Shown here: piece by piece, positions 27,384 through 35,357 of the stretch | How the letters are laid out: every line of letters starts with the position of its first letter | Position numbering within the stretch: position 1 is the stretch's first letter | From: an uncultured Flavobacterium sp. | Lineage (GTDB): Bacteria; Bacteroidota; Bacteroidia; Flavobacteriales; Flavobacteriaceae | NCBI RefSeq assembly: GCF_963422545.1 | Contig: NZ_OY730241.1 | Coordinates: 1 to 64,000 of the forward strand | Length of the DNA: 64,000 nucleotides | Reading direction: 5' to 3' | Translations under genes and position numbers: made by a program | Notes under the pieces: model-generated | The model's database searches: none | What the model was told of the DNA's origin: nothing | What the model saw: only the letters and a program-made list of their open reading frames with translations

Positions 27384-28571
27384 TTAAAATGCTTTAAAGA
27401 ATTTATGTCCTAACTGGAATGGTGTAATATCAAAATCTGTGTGTCCGTCTAATACAAGATCAGACATAATTTTTCCTAAAAAAGGAGTGAATTTTGCTGC
27501 CCAACCTGTGGCATATAGCACAATGTTTTCATGATTTGGTACATAACTTGGCGCAAAATCAATCAGCAGCTCTTTATTTGGTATTGTGCTCAGAGCAATA
27601 AGGCATGTTGAAGTATATTCAGGCTCTGCGCTTAGTCCTGTCATATGTTCTTTTACCCAGTCAGAAGTGTAGCCCAGTTCTTGTCGATTGGGAATTAATG
27701 TTCTGTCAGTGGGCTCTTCTAAAGGGTTTATGACAAAATCCGGTGCCACACGAATGTATTCCGGATGATCCCAATCGACTTCAGGAAAACCATAAAACTG
27801 ATTGCCATTTTCACCTATCGGATTTTGAAATACAAACCAGGTTGGATATTGTATGTCCGGATCGGTTTTTTTAAAATAAGCAGAAGACATATTCCAATAA
27901 GTAGCATCAATTTTAAAATCAAGTAAATTGATTACACTATTAATATACGGACCAGGAATAATAGCAAGCTTTTTAGTGATGTAAGTCCCGTTTGGCGTAA
28001 TAATTTCAAAAAGTTTTCCAATACGATTGATTTTAAGCACTGGCGAATTCTCTTCTAAATAAACCGTTTCTTCTTTCTGACACAGACTCAAAAGTGTCTC
28101 GATCGTTGCTTTAAAATTAATACTGGCACCATCCGGTTGAAATAGCCCTGTATAGGTTTCGGGTAAATTTTTAAAATGGTATTTTTCTTCTATTTCTTTT
28201 GCTGTTAAGCTAGTATAAGAAACATTTAAAGCTTTTAGTGCTTCTTCCGCTTCAGCGATATTTCCTTCTGTAGAATGTACTTCAGGATCTCCAAACCAAA
28301 GGGTTCCAACTTTATCCAATAATTTTGTCTTGGTTTCTTTTTCCAGTTCGTCCCAATACGGTTGTGCATCTAATGCCATTTGCACCATATATTCATCCGG
28401 ATACGGAATTCGGAATTGGCGTGATACTCCCGCAGAACTCCCCAATTGATTTACAAAAGTAAATTGTTCCAGCACCAAAGTTTTTGCCTTTCGTTTACCG
28501 AGATGGTACGCAGTCGCTAATCCTATCGCGCCTCCGCCAATGACAACTACATCGTAGTTTTCTGTATTCAT
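27384..28571 (-). CDS. Sarcosine oxidase / N-methyltryptophan oxidase-like flavoprotein
   Basis: 395 residues, the usual size for monomeric sarcosine oxidase/MTOX. The N-terminus VVVIGGGAIGLATAYHLGKR binds FAD, and SSAGVSRQFRIPY matches the conserved SSxGxSRxxR segment. A Cys in STCLIALSTIP lies where the covalent FAD Cys is found in the family, so covalent flavin is plausible. It oxidises an N-methyl or secondary amine to an imine with H2O2. It is first in the three-gene oxidase operon; the real substrate is unknown. Confidence 0.87.
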   Translation of the reverse strand: MNTENYDVVVIGGGAIGLATAYHLGKRKAKTLVLEQFTFVNQLGSSAGVSRQFRIPYPDEYMVQMALDAQPYWDELEKETKTKLLDKVGTLWFGDPEVHSTEGNIAEAEEALKALNVSYTSLTAKEIEEKYHFKNLPETYTGLFQPDGASINFKATIETLLSLCQKEETVYLEENSPVLKINRIGKLFEIITPNGTYITKKLAIIPGPYINSVINLLDFKIDATYWNMSSAYFKKTDPDIQYPTWFVFQNPIGENGNQFYGFPEVDWDHPEYIRVAPDFVINPLEEPTDRTLIPNRQELGYTSDWVKEHMTGLSAEPEYTSTCLIALSTIPNKELLIDFAPSYVPNHENIVLYATGWAAKFTPFLGKIMSDLVLDGHTDFDITPFQLGHKFFKAF

Positions 28572-28937
28572 AATTTCGTATTTTTAAGTTTATATTTGTT
28601 TTGGGAAATGCATTTAGAACAATACATAAGTATTATCAGCAGTCTAAAATTAATGGAGATACAAAATCAATTGTAAAAAAATGACACAAAGCGGAAATTA
28701 TTGGTCACAAGAAAGACTATATACCGAATGAGATATTAAACTATAAATATGAAATTATCCTATTTTTTATTGACTAAATAGTTGTTTTCAAAACATCAAA
28801 TAGTTAGATAATAGAAATTCTCCAATACTCTATTAGCTAACCAGATTTTTGATTATGAAGATTATTAAACATAACTATTATGAAATCAGTTTTATACTAA
28901 ACTGACTTCTTTTTTTATAACCCAAACTAAATTTAAA
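28572..28937. other. Region upstream of the oxidase operon, partly duplicated
   Basis: 28572-28761 holds the presumed minus-strand promoter of the oxidase operon, without a clear TAnnTTTG/TTG pair. From 28762 onward it is the second copy of the yceI-tail/terminator segment. The duplicated terminator hairpin is at 28882-28909 with one stem mismatch and a shorter T run. Confidence 0.5.
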
Positions 28938-29320
28938 ATGATCTGCAAAAATTATGTTGTTGCCGGAGATGATTTAATGGTAATGGAAAGTAATGCGTAT
29001 AGCTCAGTTCATACACTCTTCAATTATTATATCATTTTTTGTTTGATAACGGATTTTCAAGAGGAAACTAAAAGTGCTGCATCTAGGACTTCAGGAAAGA
29101 AATCATGAATTGGTTTGTTATAAAAATCTAATGTTTACTGAGCAATTTTTTGTTGAGATGAAACATTGTTGTATAGATGACAAAATTAATATTAAAAGCT
29201 GCTTTTTCAACTCAAAAAACGAATGCTGTGCAGAAGTTACTAAAGAAATAGAATGGTTTGACGATATCCGCAGAGAAGTTATTGCGGCACCTAAACAAAT
29301 CCTTCGACATTTTAACTCTA
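28762..29320 (+). repeat. Direct repeat, copy 2
   Basis: Matches 23352-23920 with small indels. It begins with the last 20 bases of yceI (ATTTTTTATTGACTAAATAG) although no yceI gene is here. The unit is displaced by 5410 bases and brackets the three-gene oxidase operon. In 29099-29310 I count 5 differences in about 210 bases, all synonymous. Confidence 0.9.
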
Positions 29321-29328
29321 ACTTCTAA
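28938..29328 (+). pseudogene. Frameshifted copy of the hotdog-fold gene
   Basis: From the ATG at 28938 the frame follows the intact gene for about 20 codons with a 9-base in-frame deletion (GCCGTAGAT missing), then hits a net +5 change near GCGTAT/AGCTCA and a -1 change at the AGAGGAAAC stretch. The original frame is therefore lost and a TGA follows. The 3' part stays open from a GTG at 29074 and encodes 84 residues almost identical to the C-terminus of the intact copy. Either it is a young pseudogene or the truncated C-terminal half is still made from the GTG. Confidence 0.8.
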
Positions 29329-29533
29329 GTATCATCATACAACACTCTTAATTTAAAACAAGCATTCGGTTTTGGTCTAAATCAGTTAAATCCCATCACC
29401 GAATTTAGATCATAAATGATCTTCGTTAAAACTACTTTATAGGGCCACAATAAATGAAAAATCATCTATAACTATTCTGTAATTTAAGTGCTCATTTTAA
29501 ATTGAAAAGTGTTTAGTATTTAAAAGAAGATTA

Positions 29534-30535
29534 TTATTTTATTTTAACCACTACTTTACCCTTCGCACGCCCGCTTTCTACATACGATAATGCTTCGTTG
29601 GTTTTATCAAATGGAAAAATCTTATCTATTACCGGTTTAATTATATCGGCTTCAATCAGCGTTGCGATTTCGCTTAACTGCTGTCCATCAGCCTTCATAA
29701 ATAAAAAAGAATAATCGACATTTTTGTTTCTTGCTTTTTTACGAATTCCTGAACTTATTAAAGAAAGGATCATTTTGATGAACCACGGAGCTCTAATTTC
29801 ATTTGCAAAATCAGGAGTTGGCGGCCCGGAAATAGAAATAAGTTTTCCTCCCGGTTTTAATATTTTAAGTGATTTTTCGAGTGTCTTTTGATCCTGACTG
29901 TTTAGTACTACATCATAATCACTCAAAATATTTTCAAAATCACTATTCTGGTAATCAATAATAATATCGGTTCCCAAATCATTAAGTAAATCAAAACTTT
30001 TTGCGCTTGCCGTAGAAGCAGTTACAGCACCTAAATGTTTGGCCAGCTGAATTGCAATAGTCCCTACACCTCCTGAACTAGCCTGAATAAATACTTTTTG
30101 TCCTGCTTTAATTTGAGCCTTTTCTACCAAAACCTGCCATGCCGTAAGTGCTACTAAAGGAATAGATGCTGCTTCTTCCATTGAAATATTTTTCGGTTTA
30201 AGCGCTGCATCTTTTTCGTCTATGGCTATAAACTCTGCAAACGTACCTATACGATGATCTTGTGGCCTGGCATAAACCTGATCGCCAACTTTAAACTTCT
30301 TTACATTTTTACCAGTCTCTACTACTATTCCGGCTGCATCATGCCCTAAAATTAACGGCAGTTTATAAGGCAGAATAAGTTTAAATTCTCCCGATTTTAT
30401 TTTAGAATCTAAAAGATTAATTCCTGCTGCATAAACTTCAACCAAAATATCATTATCCTTTAGTTTTGGCATCGGCATATCAGCAGATTGCAAACTCCCT
30501 TTTTTATTGTACTTATTAATTATAAATGCTTTCAT
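29534..30535 (-). CDS. Zinc-free NADP-dependent alcohol dehydrogenase / quinone oxidoreductase-like (MDR)
   Basis: 333 residues. Medium-chain dehydrogenase/reductase with GroES-like N-terminus (LVEVYAAGINLLDSKIKSGEF, LGHDAAGIV) and the nucleotide-binding motif FIQASSGGVGTIAIQLAKHLGA. Zinc ligands of classical ADHs are absent. The C-terminal GRAKGKVVVKI is typical of the quinone oxidoreductase-like group. It is second in an operon behind the SDR gene, both under the TetR-type regulator upstream. Probably reduces reactive carbonyls or quinones with NADPH; substrate unknown. Confidence 0.9.
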   Translation of the reverse strand: MKAFIINKYNKKGSLQSADMPMPKLKDNDILVEVYAAGINLLDSKIKSGEFKLILPYKLPLILGHDAAGIVVETGKNVKKFKVGDQVYARPQDHRIGTFAEFIAIDEKDAALKPKNISMEEAASIPLVALTAWQVLVEKAQIKAGQKVFIQASSGGVGTIAIQLAKHLGAVTASTASAKSFDLLNDLGTDIIIDYQNSDFENILSDYDVVLNSQDQKTLEKSLKILKPGGKLISISGPPTPDFANEIRAPWFIKMILSLISSGIRKKARNKNVDYSFLFMKADGQQLSEIATLIEADIIKPVIDKIFPFDKTNEALSYVESGRAKGKVVVKIK

Positions 30536-30545
30536 CTTATTTAAT

Positions 30546-31325
30546 TTATATTTTTATGAATGACTTTAAATTCGGATAAATCTTTTTAGGATTTACTAAA
30601 TCAAAAGCTATTTTTGGAAAAAACCTGTTTACGAAATACAATGCTTTTGTATCCCCGGCGCGAATAGTAAACTGATCCTTTTTTATCCCGTTAACAAGTG
30701 TTTTTACCAGTTCTTCAGGAGCCATTTTTTTATCCGTTCTTTTTGCGGTCATCTCTGTTGCAACAACCGGAGGCAGTAACTCAAATACTTTTACAGTACT
30801 GTTTATTATTTCGAGATTCTTTCTAAGCAGTTTTGTATAAAAACTTAAGGCCGTTTTTGTTGCAGAATAAGTTGGTTCTTCTAAGGCTGGTACCAAACTT
30901 AAAATAGATGTCGTATTAATAATAGCACTTTCTTTTCTGGATTTCAACATATCGATAAAAAGAGTATTAAGTCTTATAACACCAAAATAATTTACGTTCA
31001 TTTCGTAAACAGCGTTCTTTAAAATTTGATCATTTGCAATACCAAGATTGAGAGCCGGAGTTCCAACTCCCGCATTGTTATACAAAATATCAATTCCACC
31101 TAAAGAAGTTACTTTTTCAAAAAGTGCCTGTGCATCATTTTCATTTTCAACATCACTTTTTATGACCGTTAATACCGGAAGTAATTTTTTAGCAGCATCT
31201 AATTTAGCCTGATTTCTCCCCGTAATAATTACACTTGCACCTTCAGCTAAAAACTGTCTGGCAGATTCGAGCCCAATTCCTGAAGCTCCTCCGGTAATTA
31301 ATATTGTTTTACCTTTTATATACAT
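30546..31325 (-). CDS. Short-chain dehydrogenase/reductase (DltE-like)
   Basis: 259 residues from the ATG at 31325; an upstream ATG at 31406 would add 27 residues that do not fit the family and would overlap the operator region. The NAD(P) motif ITGGASGIGLESARQFL and the catalytic Ser and YxxxK (TYSATKTALSFYTK) are intact, as is YNNAGVG. It is first in a two-gene operon with the MDR enzyme 10 bases on. Control by the divergent-in-order TetR protein is supported by two operator palindromes upstream (31405-31450). Confidence 0.9.
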   Translation of the reverse strand: MYIKGKTILITGGASGIGLESARQFLAEGASVIITGRNQAKLDAAKKLLPVLTVIKSDVENENDAQALFEKVTSLGGIDILYNNAGVGTPALNLGIANDQILKNAVYEMNVNYFGVIRLNTLFIDMLKSRKESAIINTTSILSLVPALEEPTYSATKTALSFYTKLLRKNLEIINSTVKVFELLPPVVATEMTAKRTDKKMAPEELVKTLVNGIKKDQFTIRAGDTKALYFVNRFFPKIAFDLVNPKKIYPNLKSFIKI

Positions 31326-31404
31326 TTTGATTTTATTTAAATTAAAATTCCATACCCTCAAATTATCTGTTCTTGTATTGTTTTTTCTAATTAAGAATTT
31401 TAAC

Positions 31405-31426
31405 AATTATACTTTTTAGTCTATTT
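31405..31426. promoter_or_regulatory. TetR operator candidate, site B
   Basis: AATTATACT, 4-bp spacer TTTT, AGTCTATTT: the same 9-4-9 layout as the near-perfect site at 32077, with three imperfect positions. It lies between the SDR start and the tetR stop. Confidence 0.6.
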
Positions 31427-31427
31427 T

Positions 31428-31458
31428 TAAATATACTTTTTGGTTTATTTTTAAGCAA
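31428..31458 (-). promoter_or_regulatory. SDR operon promoter overlapping TetR operator site C
   Basis: On the minus strand TTG (31456-31458), 20 bp, TATATTTA (31428-31435), one base from TAnnTTTG. It overlaps operator C at 31429-31450 (AAATATACT, TTTT, GGTTTATTT). Sites B and C have centres 24 bp apart, on about the same face of the helix. Confidence 0.6.
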
Positions 31459-31463
31459 AAAAA

Positions 31464-32054
31464 CTAAATTGAGTATTGTTCTAATTCAGACTTTAGGCTT
31501 TTAATCAAACCCTGCAGAGGCTTTACTGTATCCATAACCCTGCACATTACGATTCCACCTTCAATTGCTGCCACCATTTTAAAAGCAAAAACACCAGCGT
31601 CGAGTTCACTTGAAAACTCACCGGAAGCAATTCCTTGCTGCAACAGTGCAGTAAGTTCTTCCTGACCTGCCCTGAAAATTCGGGCAATTTTCTGTTTCAC
31701 AACAGGGTAATTATCATCAGACTCCACAGCATTATTAAATATTGGGCATCCTCCCGGAATTTGTGTATCAATTGGGTTTTTATAAAAATCCATAAATGCA
31801 AATATTTTACCTTTTGCTGTTTTACCTTTAGAAACTGCCGCTCTAATTTTGTCTGAAGTCATTTTAAGTGCCAGATCGATAACTTGTTCAGATAGATCTT
31901 CTTTATTTTCAAAATGACCATATAAACAGCCCTTTGTCAACTTTGTAGCTGCCAGCACATCATCTATATGTACACCAGAGATACCTTTTTCATTGTAAAG
32001 AGGTACTGCTGTTTCTAAAATAAATTGCTTGGTTTTTTCTGCTTTTGTTAACAT
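31464..32054 (-). CDS. TetR/AcrR-family transcriptional repressor
   Basis: 196 residues. The N-terminal HTH (about 5-50) reads KTKQFILETAVPLYNEKGISGVHIDDVLAATKLTKGCLYGHFENKEDL, a standard TetR DNA-binding domain. The rest is the helical ligand/dimer domain of the YxaF/LmrA-like C-terminal type. It lies upstream of the SDR-MDR operon on the same strand. A palindrome covers its own promoter and two similar ones cover the SDR promoter, so it probably represses both itself and the operon until a reactive substrate binds it. Confidence 0.93.
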   Translation of the reverse strand: MLTKAEKTKQFILETAVPLYNEKGISGVHIDDVLAATKLTKGCLYGHFENKEDLSEQVIDLALKMTSDKIRAAVSKGKTAKGKIFAFMDFYKNPIDTQIPGGCPIFNNAVESDDNYPVVKQKIARIFRAGQEELTALLQQGIASGEFSSELDAGVFAFKMVAAIEGGIVMCRVMDTVKPLQGLIKSLKSELEQYSI

Positions 32055-32075
32055 TACACTTAAATATTATTTTTG

Positions 32076-32107
32076 CAAATATACTAAAAAGTATATTTTA
32101 AACTCAA
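32076..32107 (-). promoter_or_regulatory. tetR promoter overlapping a perfect operator palindrome
   Basis: Minus-strand TTG (32105-32107), 21 bp, TATATTTG (32076-32083), a full match to the Bacteroidota consensus. The palindrome AAATATACT, AAAA, AGTATATTT (32077-32098) covers the -7 element and most of the spacer, as expected for autorepression. Confidence 0.8.
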
Positions 32108-32220
32108 AATATTAAAGTTTTTTTTAATAAATCAGTTTAGATATACTTTCAGATATCCAATTCAATGTCTAAATTTGATACTTAACTATACCTGACAAAG
32201 ACAGAAAAACCAATTTAGAA

Positions 32221-32820
32221 ATGAAATTATTAAACAATATAGACAAGTTAGGAACAATTGGAATTTTCTTCACAGCATTATTCTCTCCTTGTTGTTTCCC
32301 TCTTTTTGCATTTGGTGCTTCGGCTCTCGGACTAGGAAGTTTCGAATTATTTGGCGGATGAACTATGTGGGTGTTTCTGGTAATGGTACTGCTCTCTCTT
32401 TCAGGTTTAATTATTTCTTATCGTAAACATCACTTCCTATATCCCCTATTGTTTGCCGTACCAAGTACTTTACTAATTTTATATAGTTATTTCTATGATA
32501 ATAATCTCTATTTTATGTATCTGGGTATGTTTGGGTTATTGATTGCAACAGGAATAAATTATTATAAAAATAGATTAACAGGAGATTGTAGTACCTGCAT
32601 TGTTTACAATGGAAAACAGGTAGAATTAAAATCAAGTATCACATGCCCCAATTGTAAGCATACAAAAATGGAGATGATGCCAACTGATGCTTGTGCATTT
32701 TTCTATGAATGCGAAAACTGTAAAGAAAGATTAAGACCGTTAGAAGGAGATTGTTGTGTTTATTGCAGCTATGGAACCCTAAAATGTCCGCCTATACAAA
32801 CCGGAGAACAATGCTGTTAA
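32221..32820 (+). pseudogene. MerC-like membrane protein interrupted by an in-frame TGA
   Basis: One continuous frame apart from a TGA at 32359-32361. The first 46 residues (LGTIGIFFTALFSPCCFPLF) are the MerC-type start with a CC metal pair; after the stop the frame continues from ATG at 32365 for 151 residues with two or three membrane helices and a Cys-rich tail (CPNCKHTKMEMMPTDAC, GDCCVYCSYGTLKCPPIQ). The broken site reads GGC GGA TGA ACT ATG, where a TGG (Trp) would restore the frame. Either the gene is inactivated by a point mutation, or the two halves are made separately by reinitiation at the ATG one codon after the stop. The intact family is linked to mercury or other soft-metal transport. 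Confidence 0.75.
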
Positions 32821-32995
32821 ATTTTAATATGTTCTTAAAAAATTACTGCCTGCTTATACAAATTCCCGCATAGACAATTTGCAGTAATAATGATATAATA
32901 TTATTTCAATACGTTATTAAAACACATATACCATTGATAGTTGCTAGATTACAACTAAAAGTAGCGTAAATACAACTATAAGTTTTTGTTTTTTT

Positions 32996-33026
32996 TTGAT
33001 TCTGGAAAAGGACACAAATACCTTTG
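32996..33026 (+). promoter_or_regulatory. Promoter of the HTH/pentapeptide-repeat gene
   Basis: TTG (32996-32998), 20 bp, TACCTTTG (33019-33026): a full match to the Bacteroidota consensus, 35 bases before the ATG. Confidence 0.75.
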
Positions 33027-33061
33027 TAGAGTCGAAAAAATAAATATAAAAAGATATACTT

Positions 33062-34141
33062 ATGTTAAAAACTAAAATGATTGGCAATAAAATTGCCGAA
33101 GCGAGAAAGAAAATAAATATTTCTCAGGCCCAGCTTGCTCAGCGTTTATTTATTAGTTCACAAGCTGTGGGAAAATGGGAACGTGGAGAATCAATGCCGG
33201 ACATCACTACTTTTAATCGTCTTGCAGAAATTCTGAATGTTGATCTTAATTACTTTTCAGAAACCTTCCAATCTGAAAGCATTGTAACAGCTATTGAGTT
33301 TTTGGGTAAACAATCTGATGAAATACCATCAACAAAACAGAAAAAAACACTCAGTTGGAATATGTCAAGCGGAAACTGGGTGGATGCTGACTTTTCGGGA
33401 TTGAAAAACCTGCACGAAAAATTCAGTTCGTCTAACATGAAGCGTTGTATTTTCATTGGTTCAGATATGTCGGGACTGCTGCTTAAAAACAATAATGTTA
33501 ATCAGTGTGACTTCTCAGATTCTGATATTAGCAACGGCCATATCCAAAATTCTAATTTAACCAACAATATGTTCAAGGATTGTTCCCTAAGAAAAACTGA
33601 ATTTTCAAGAAACCATATAAAAGGCTGTGATTTCTCCGATGCCAATCTTATTGAAGTCAATTTTCTAAAAAGTAATCATATTGAGAACTGCAACTTTTTA
33701 GATGTTGATATGAGCAGCGGTCACATTCAGACTTCTGAATTATCAAACAACATATTTAAAAACTGTTCATTTAAAGATACTGAATTTTCAAAAAGCGATA
33801 TAGGATCCTGCGATTTCTCTAATGCCAATTTTACAGGAGCGGAGTTTAAATCTGGTGCCTTCGGGAAGAACACAATTACAAATGCTTTGTGGAATAACAC
33901 CTCTTTTATTGCAATGCAGATTGACAATATGATTTTTGATGGTACATTGGAGGATTGTTATTTTGAAAACTGCGACTTTAGTAAAGTAACATTCCAGAAT
34001 GTAATCCTTAATAACACATTCTTTAAAAACAATAATTTGAAACGAATCAAATTTGTAGATTGTCAGGCTGATAGAATAACCTATGAATTTCTAAAAAATG
34101 AAAAAGCAGATTTGACCGGCATCGAGTTGCTGGTTTCTTAA
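33062..34141 (+). CDS. XRE-family HTH fused to a pentapeptide-repeat domain
   Basis: 359 residues. Residues 8-65 form an XRE/Cro-type HTH (GNKIAEARKKINISQAQLAQ, SSQAVGKWERGESMPD). Residues about 105-340 are pentapeptide-type repeats with the A/C-D/N-L/F-x pattern (CDFSDSD, CDFSDAN, CDFSNANFTGAEF), forming a right-handed beta helix. Within it a block of about 55 residues is duplicated (147-201 and 208-262, 61-residue shift). It is likely a DNA-binding regulator whose beta helix dimerises or binds a partner. Alternative start at residue 6 (MIGNK). No target gene is evident; it may regulate itself. Confidence 0.9.
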   Translation: MLKTKMIGNKIAEARKKINISQAQLAQRLFISSQAVGKWERGESMPDITTFNRLAEILNVDLNYFSETFQSESIVTAIEFLGKQSDEIPSTKQKKTLSWNMSSGNWVDADFSGLKNLHEKFSSSNMKRCIFIGSDMSGLLLKNNNVNQCDFSDSDISNGHIQNSNLTNNMFKDCSLRKTEFSRNHIKGCDFSDANLIEVNFLKSNHIENCNFLDVDMSSGHIQTSELSNNIFKNCSFKDTEFSKSDIGSCDFSNANFTGAEFKSGAFGKNTITNALWNNTSFIAMQIDNMIFDGTLEDCYFENCDFSKVTFQNVILNNTFFKNNNLKRIKFVDCQADRITYEFLKNEKADLTGIELLVS

Positions 34142-34146
34142 AAAAC

Positions 34147-34179
34147 AAAATGTGCAGCATTAAAAGTGCTGCACATTTT
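34147..34179. terminator. Bidirectional terminator between convergent genes
   Basis: Thirteen-bp perfect arms (34147-34159 AAAATGTGCAGCA and 34167-34179), 7-nt loop, with A and T runs on either side; serves the genes ending at 34141 (+) and 34202 (-). Confidence 0.88.
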
Positions 34180-34201
34180 TATTTTGATTTAATGAAATAT
34201 G

Positions 34202-34723
34202 TTAAGATTCTTTGGAGTTAGTAATACGATTAGATAAATTAAAAAGAAGGTTAAAAGCAATCAGGAAACAAAGTATGCCTAAAGTCGCAATCCAGAAATT
34301 AGCCATTTCCGTTTTATGTTTTACAATATCGTTTTTATTCTTGATTGCAGTCATATTCAATTTCATAATCTGAAAAATATCCTGGCGAATTTGGCTTTTC
34401 AAGACCTCATCTGTCCAGTTCTTTTTTAAAGAATCAAAATTTTTCTGTAGATTATTGGTTACCTCATCTTCACCAATTTCTGTAATATTTCCTTTTTGTC
34501 TGGTAAGATTATCTTGAAAAACTGCTATTGTTTTTTCTTTATCCGAATTAATTTCATCTAACGAAAGGAGCATGGTTCTGGAATATTCGAGTGTGTTGTA
34601 ATTAGCTTTCAAGATATTCTCAGTGTTTTTTTCGATCGAAAAATTATAGTATGCACTCACCAATGAAAGAAAAATAATCATTAGAAAAAGCAGACCAGCT
34701 CTTAGGTTTAATATTATTTTCAT
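34202..34723 (-). CDS. Stand-alone four-helix-bundle (MCP-type) sensory membrane protein
   Basis: 173 residues. Two membrane helices (about 7-26 and 141-163) flank a helical periplasmic domain of about 110 residues with heptad character, the 4HB_MCP sensory layout. Normally such a domain is followed by HAMP and a kinase or methyl-accepting domain; here the protein ends 10 residues after the second helix (NRITNSKES). It is either a free-standing sensor that pairs with another protein or the remnant of a longer receptor. I see no sign of a frameshift downstream. Confidence 0.7.
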   Translation of the reverse strand: MKIILNLRAGLLFLMIIFLSLVSAYYNFSIEKNTENILKANYNTLEYSRTMLLSLDEINSDKEKTIAVFQDNLTRQKGNITEIGEDEVTNNLQKNFDSLKKNWTDEVLKSQIRQDIFQIMKLNMTAIKNKNDIVKHKTEMANFWIATLGILCFLIAFNLLFNLSNRITNSKES

Positions 34724-34886
34724 TTTTAGATTTTTTTTAAACTATCCGTTATCATCTTGTTATTTTCCTTTTTAATTCAGTATAAAAAACTGAATTTCAA
34801 TAAATTATTAGCAAATTCTAATTTACGACTCTTAATTTTTAAATCCTAATTTAAAATTCCTACCTTTTTTTTCTCTATTTTTTCAC

Positions 34887-35033
34887 CTACACTATTTGAG
34901 AGATTAACAAAAGCGCAATAAAGAAAACAATAGTAAACACCATTAAGTTAATGACCCTGTCTTTATTCTTTACGGATTTATTTGACATATATAGTTTTGT
35001 AATCTCCTTTTCTCTCGTTTTATTTGCTTTCAT
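34887..35033 (-). CDS. Small single-pass membrane protein, 48 residues
   Basis: A frame from the ATG at 35033 gives a charged N-terminal half (MKANKTREKEITKLYMSN) and a C-terminal hydrophobic helix (VINLMVFTIVFFIALLLIS). This layout, lysine-rich cytoplasmic part plus one membrane helix, is typical of real small membrane proteins. It lies upstream of, and on the same strand as, the four-helix-bundle protein, 163 bases away. No family recognised. Confidence 0.45.
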   Translation of the reverse strand: MKANKTREKEITKLYMSNKSVKNKDRVINLMVFTIVFFIALLLISQIV

Positions 35034-35357
35034 GTTTGTTTTAAAATTGTATGACTTGACTTTTCACTAACAAAAACAAATGGTATGCCGAAATATTTCA
35101 AACCAATACAAAATACTGAATAACAATGAAATACAAAAACAACATTATCCTATCACTTATAAATGCTTATCAAAATGATATAAATACTTATCAAAATGAT
35201 AAGATTACCCAATAAACGTAAGTTTGAAGTAAACTGTCTGGATAATAATGCTCTTTTGTATTCATTAATTTAATAATTTTGAAAAACTTAAAAAAATAGG
35301 AATTATCTTTAGATACGACAGAACCAAAATATTTTCCATTATAAAAACAAAATTAAA
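35034..35357. other. Intergenic region between the small membrane protein and the DUF1801/YdeI gene
   Basis: No gene seen. It contains a tandem ACTTATCAAAATGATA-like repeat around 35155-35205 (TTATCAAAATGATA twice, with a related ATCACTTATAAATGC before it). A weak promoter (TTG, 22 bp, TATCTTTA) lies about 40 bases before the ATG at 35358. Confidence 0.4.

Noticed and set aside
28999..29010. TATAGCTCAGTT resembling a tRNA D-arm inside the pseudogene
   Set aside because: No acceptor stem, anticodon arm or GGTTCGA T-loop nearby; it arises from the small insertion relative to copy 1.
32359..32361. TGA as a selenocysteine or recoded Trp codon
   Set aside because: No SECIS-like hairpin seen directly after it, and other genes here use TGA as a normal stop; a nonsense mutation or reinitiation is simpler.
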